Assembly: GCA_031216445.1 (NCBI GenBank)
Contig: CM062210.1
Location: forward strand, 13,527,501 to 13,591,500
DNA length: 64,000 bases
From: Lateolabrax maculatus
Lineage: Eukaryota; Chordata; Actinopteri; Acropomatiformes; Lateolabracidae
Direction: 5' to 3'
Shown: positions 59,961 to 64,000 of the stretch, piece by piece
Layout: each line of letters starts with the position of its first letter
Position numbering within the stretch: position 1 is the stretch's first letter
Translations under genes and position numbers: made by a program
Notes under the pieces: model-generated
What the model was told of the DNA's origin: nothing
The model's input: the letters and a program-made list of their open reading frames with translations, nothing else
The model's database searches: none

Positions 59961-61525
59961 GGCGACACATGACAGGCAGATAATGACTGTATAGCTGTCA
60001 AGTCAAGGATACCTGTCTGCCGGTAAATACAGATTTGCCTTTTTGACATCATTTTTCCACCTCCTGGAAGATCAACTGAATGCAGCTTTCAGACTATTTC
60101 AGACTAGCTATCCGACACATTCACACACACACACAACACACACACTCAAATGCACATGCATGTTCCTGCACATACACACAAGCAAACGCACTTACATACA
60201 TGCTGACAATCACACTCATACACACACAGTCACAAACGCAAGCAGGAACAGGAACAAAGGCACTCTAAATGTATGCGCTTATAATTGTGATTTTCTGCAT
60301 CGTCCAACGTTCCCACGTAATGCTGCATGTTTGGGAATGCATGGAGCGAGTTAATATGATTCTATTGTATTCGGGCATGAAAGATAGAGAGAATGTGTGT
60401 GCGTGCGTGTGTGTTTCTGCGTATATATGTACGTGTGCGTGTGTCCATGCATGAGTGTGTGTGACTGGCAGGCTGGCTGAGGCCTGTGTTTTGCGCGTCG
60501 CCCGGGGGAATGCAGGTGAAAGCAATCTTGGTCCGTGAAAGCCGACGAGATGTGCCTTTCTGCACCCAGAGAGCTGGCGAGCTGATTTCTTTTTGATAGG
60601 CTCAAGCCCTGACACCACCAAGCCCCCCCCCCCCCCACCCCACCTCCACCCCCACCCCCACCCAACCCCCACATCACCATCAAGCGAGGCCACGGCACTG
60701 GTCGTTCACAACCTCAGCTATCTATTCTTTTGCTAGTTGTAACATATTCTAAAGTGCATTTGAATGCTATTCACACCCATAAACTGAATGTTGTATATGC
60801 TGTCTACTTCTGTCTTTCCCAAAAACCACACCAGTTTGTGTGGACACTTGTGCGCACGCATGCACATACACAAGATAATCTCTTTCACTCCCCCTGCCGC
60901 TCTCTCTCACAGCTGCCCAGAAGCCAAAACAGCCAAACCGCTTGGTGCATAGCTGAAATGACGAAACGCAGCCTAAATATACCTCATTTATTTACTATTC
61001 AGTTACATTCCCTGCATGCAGAATGATTAGGAACAAATCACGTTGGGTTTTAATCGAGAGGCTTGTGTGTGCTGGGATGGAGTGTGCATTAGGCCTAATC
61101 TCATAATAGACCAATTGTGTTAATTCTGCCTATGGATCCAGCACTGGCTGTAATACAAAACAAAAGTCACTCCAGTGAGCAGTGGGCAGCTGTCCATGAG
61201 AATGTGAATGGAACTTATCAGGCTGGGTTTGTTCTTATGGGATTTGAATTAATGCTGATCTGTTTAGTATTTGGTACTGTAAGCAGAGCTTTGGATAAAT
61301 GATTATTGTTGTAATCAAGTTGGGGATAACATGTCTGAATGTGTGGTCTGTGGGTATTGCATATTCAGACTGGTATTTTGGTAATCCAGTGTAGTCTGTA
61401 TGTGAGCCCGTGTGTGTTGTTGTGCAGTCTCTTGGGTACAGCTCAAACATACCTATGAAACCCCTTCAAGTGAACACAGATAGGCACACATACAGACATG
61501 GGCAGTTATGGTTACACCTATACAA

Positions 61526-61557
<32 letters not shown>

Positions 61558-64000
61558 AGTACGTCCCTAGGGGTGAAGAACACTGACACTCATGACAGTT
61601 TATTATACAGAGACACGGCCAGTGAGCTGGGCTAAACAGATTACAACCTGTCTGAATGCTGCCAGTTTTCACACACTTGCTAAAGACGCACTCTGGAATA
61701 CAAAAGTAAACAAGTGTTGCCCAAGCACAAAAAAAAACATGATGTGTGTTTACTTCTTTAAAAAGAAAGACTTTATACAATATATGTTGAATAATTTGCA
61801 GGTTTTGAAGCCATAACCCTGCATTTTTCAGTTGTTCTGGGCTAAGAATTATATAAAAAAACTTTTATCTTTAAATCCCACTAATGAAACATCTACACAT
61901 GTCACTTATAAAGTAAGTTTTATAGGCAAAATGGTTGCAACATGTCTTGTTATTGTAAACTGAAGCACCATTTATATTTTAAAACATCTTATAGTGGATC
62001 TAATACAGTTTATCCTTGCACTCTTCTTTCTCACAGCCATGGCAGTCACTCATCTTGCTGGCCAGCCAGTCATACAATATCAACCTCTCTAGCCGGCCCG
62101 CTAGCTAAAATGGAAATGTGTGTTAGTGCCAGCAGTTGGAGACTGTTGGGGGACTTAGCCTTCATACTGTTGAGATAAAGTAGCAGGCCTAAGCCTCGCC
62201 TGGTGAAATGACATATCCCCCCACCTTCCTGTTCCTGTACAATCGCCATAATATTGTGTTTCTATGCTGGGCCTGTAACCTTTGATTAAATTAGTCCAGT
62301 ATTGCCTCGGTCCTTTTCTAAACTGTAGGCACTGGAGAGCTACTTAACGGACCCTGTCCCTCGGAGGGAAGAAACTGCTTGAGCTTACAAGTGTACGGCC
62401 ACAGAAATATCAAACCCCTCTCACTCAAATCTCTCTCTTTCTATCCCTCCCTCTCTCCTTCTCCTTGCTCCCTCCTTCCCTCTACATTCACACCCTTTTG
62501 CCCTCTCTCCTTGTCTTTCCTGTAGTGTCTTTCCCCTGTGTGTGTGTATGTTTGTATGTGTGTGCGTCTGTAAGTCGATCCATCACGCTCTGTCACTCTC
62601 CAGGTGAGGCACGTATTATAGGATGTCAAAAAAAGAGCAGCAAAATGACATTTTGTTGTTGTTATTTTTCAAATCTGTGAACTATTGGTGCTGCACAGTG
62701 AATGACAGCATAAATGAACTGATAAGAATTGCATTTTGTTCAAGGAAGTGGGATTAATGTGCAGTGAAAGCAAGAGAGACATGGCATTGGTCAAACGTCA
62801 ATCACTTGCAGGCCTTGTTTTAATGAAATGGCACTTCTCGTCCACATTCAGTGTTATTTACTGTACAGTGGCAGCAAACCTTTCCTGAGGGGCCCCATAT
62901 TTTCCTTCCTGATGTGTAAGACTTAATAAATTACACAATGATTTATCCATCAGCCTTTCACTAATCCCACCATATATCTTACAAGACATTTTGAAAACTT
63001 TTTCTCCATTTGTTGTCTATGAAGCACAGTGCCCTCTTTCTGTTATATTCCATAAATCTAGCCTCACTTTTTGCTGTAAAGCAAATTATGAACAAAATGA
63101 AACCCAGCAGCACCAGCTTAAATGATAATGTTGAGTATGATGAACAATGTTAGCGTTTTTGCTGATGGTTTTCTTTATGATGAGAGACTTTTGTTGAATT
63201 ATTTTACGGTCACAGCAGCCACCCTCTATATTGGCCAAGTCCGACTAACATTTGATAGTGTGGTCAATTATAGTTGACTAATATATAAACTTTCCACCAT
63301 AGTAATAAAATGTAACTATCTGATTAATAGCCGATGGGTTGCGGGTGGGTGAAATAATACATCCTTAATGAAGAAGATAGTAATTCAATTCTTTAAAATG
63401 TGCAATCCCACCGCAGCAGAAACTATACTCGTGCGTCTTCCCATTAAAAGAGACGCTGTGTGCACTTATGTATGAGGCACATCAGCAAAACTTCATTGAT
63501 TATTTAAATCTCCAGACACAGGATCGGTCAGGATCTAATGTTAGTTAATGTTCTGTTGTCGTCTACACATCCAAAATGTCACACATAAACAGTCCAGGAG
63601 TAAAGCAGCAGTCCTGAGTTCATCAGAGCTGTTTAATGCATTTATTACAGAAGCTAAAAGTTTAATTTTGTTTCCCTTGGAGAGTTTCCTCTGTCCTCTC
63701 AAGTTTATAACTAGTTACAGTTTTTAATTTTGCTGCTTAAATGTCCCGCGATATTTGCTGCAGTGACATTACTGCACGCATGGAGATGTTTACAATTAGC
63801 GAAAGCAGCCTGTATAATCTTTAAAGTAAATTGTTAAAGAAAACACTCATAACTTAACTGTGTGTGTGAGTCATACCTGCGTTCTAGTACTGACAAGTTC
63901 CAATCAATAGAAGTTGGCAGTGTGTCTCCTAATAACAAAGGTCCCTAGATGTCAGTTAATTGCTGCCATTGGAAACCCCCACCTAGAGGCCTGAAACTTA
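59961..64000. other. Intergenic stretch to the window end, no gene seen
   Basis: CA-rich 60123-60240, GT-rich 60395-60465, C-run 60625-60637, G/C-rich CACCCC tract to 60670, (CA)n at about 61527-61552 and CT-rich 62415-62485. From 62690 to 64000 the sequence is AT-rich and unique. No ORF with coding character on either strand. Confidence 0.55.

Noticed and set aside
60265..60698. Minus-strand frames rich in G, W and H
   Set aside because: Generated by the CACCCC and CA tracts, not by a gene.

Overview
The window reads as vertebrate nuclear DNA, most probably from a ray-finned (teleost) fish. It has canonical GT-AG introns, dense di-, tri- and homopolymer repeats, small decayed DNA transposons of the kind common in spiny-rayed fishes, and one intron-split gene whose exons assemble into transcription factor AP-2 alpha (tfap2a). 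No bacterial-style gene organisation, CRISPR array, tRNA or rRNA gene was found.

Bases 1-11165 hold the gene, on the + strand. A CT-rich and then poly(A)/poly(T)-rich leader precedes a nine-residue first coding exon (906-932) of the alternative MLVHSFSAM type. Six further exons follow: 1535-1954, 3236-3287, 4932-5157, 5977-6095, 8056-8197 and 9551-9839. All junctions are canonical and phases match, giving a 424-residue protein. The first half carries the proline/tyrosine-rich activation region with a PPPY motif. The second half carries the basic helix-span-helix DNA-binding and dimerisation domain. The first exon that begins MLWKL, with its SUMO site, is not in the window and presumably lies upstream. 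A 3' UTR with several AATAAA signals, an AU-rich element and a Pumilio-type element runs to about 11165. Intron 5 contains a complex, mostly non-repetitive block that is the best candidate intronic enhancer.

Bases 11170-64000 show no convincing protein-coding gene. This fits the gene desert 3' of TFAP2A in other vertebrates, which holds long-range enhancers. It contains microsatellites, poly(G)/poly(C) runs, a decayed hAT-like MITE (58506-58783), a second MITE-like inverted-repeat element (about 32155-32520), several short near-perfect hairpins, and a number of complex stretches that look like conserved non-coding elements by eye. Two places could be exons of something else: a CpG-dense block at 13640-13880 bordered by splice-like signals, and a possible signal-peptide first exon at 59830-59893.

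I did not find a clearly new biological system. The observations most worth a second look are the CpG-dense block 3' of tfap2a, the loss of the normally conserved GLDPR motif from the AP-2 alpha activation region, CA/TG repeats just inside the donor ends of four consecutive introns, the intron 5 block, and tandem upstream ORFs in the leader. Enhancer calls rest on visual judgement only; no alignment was possible.
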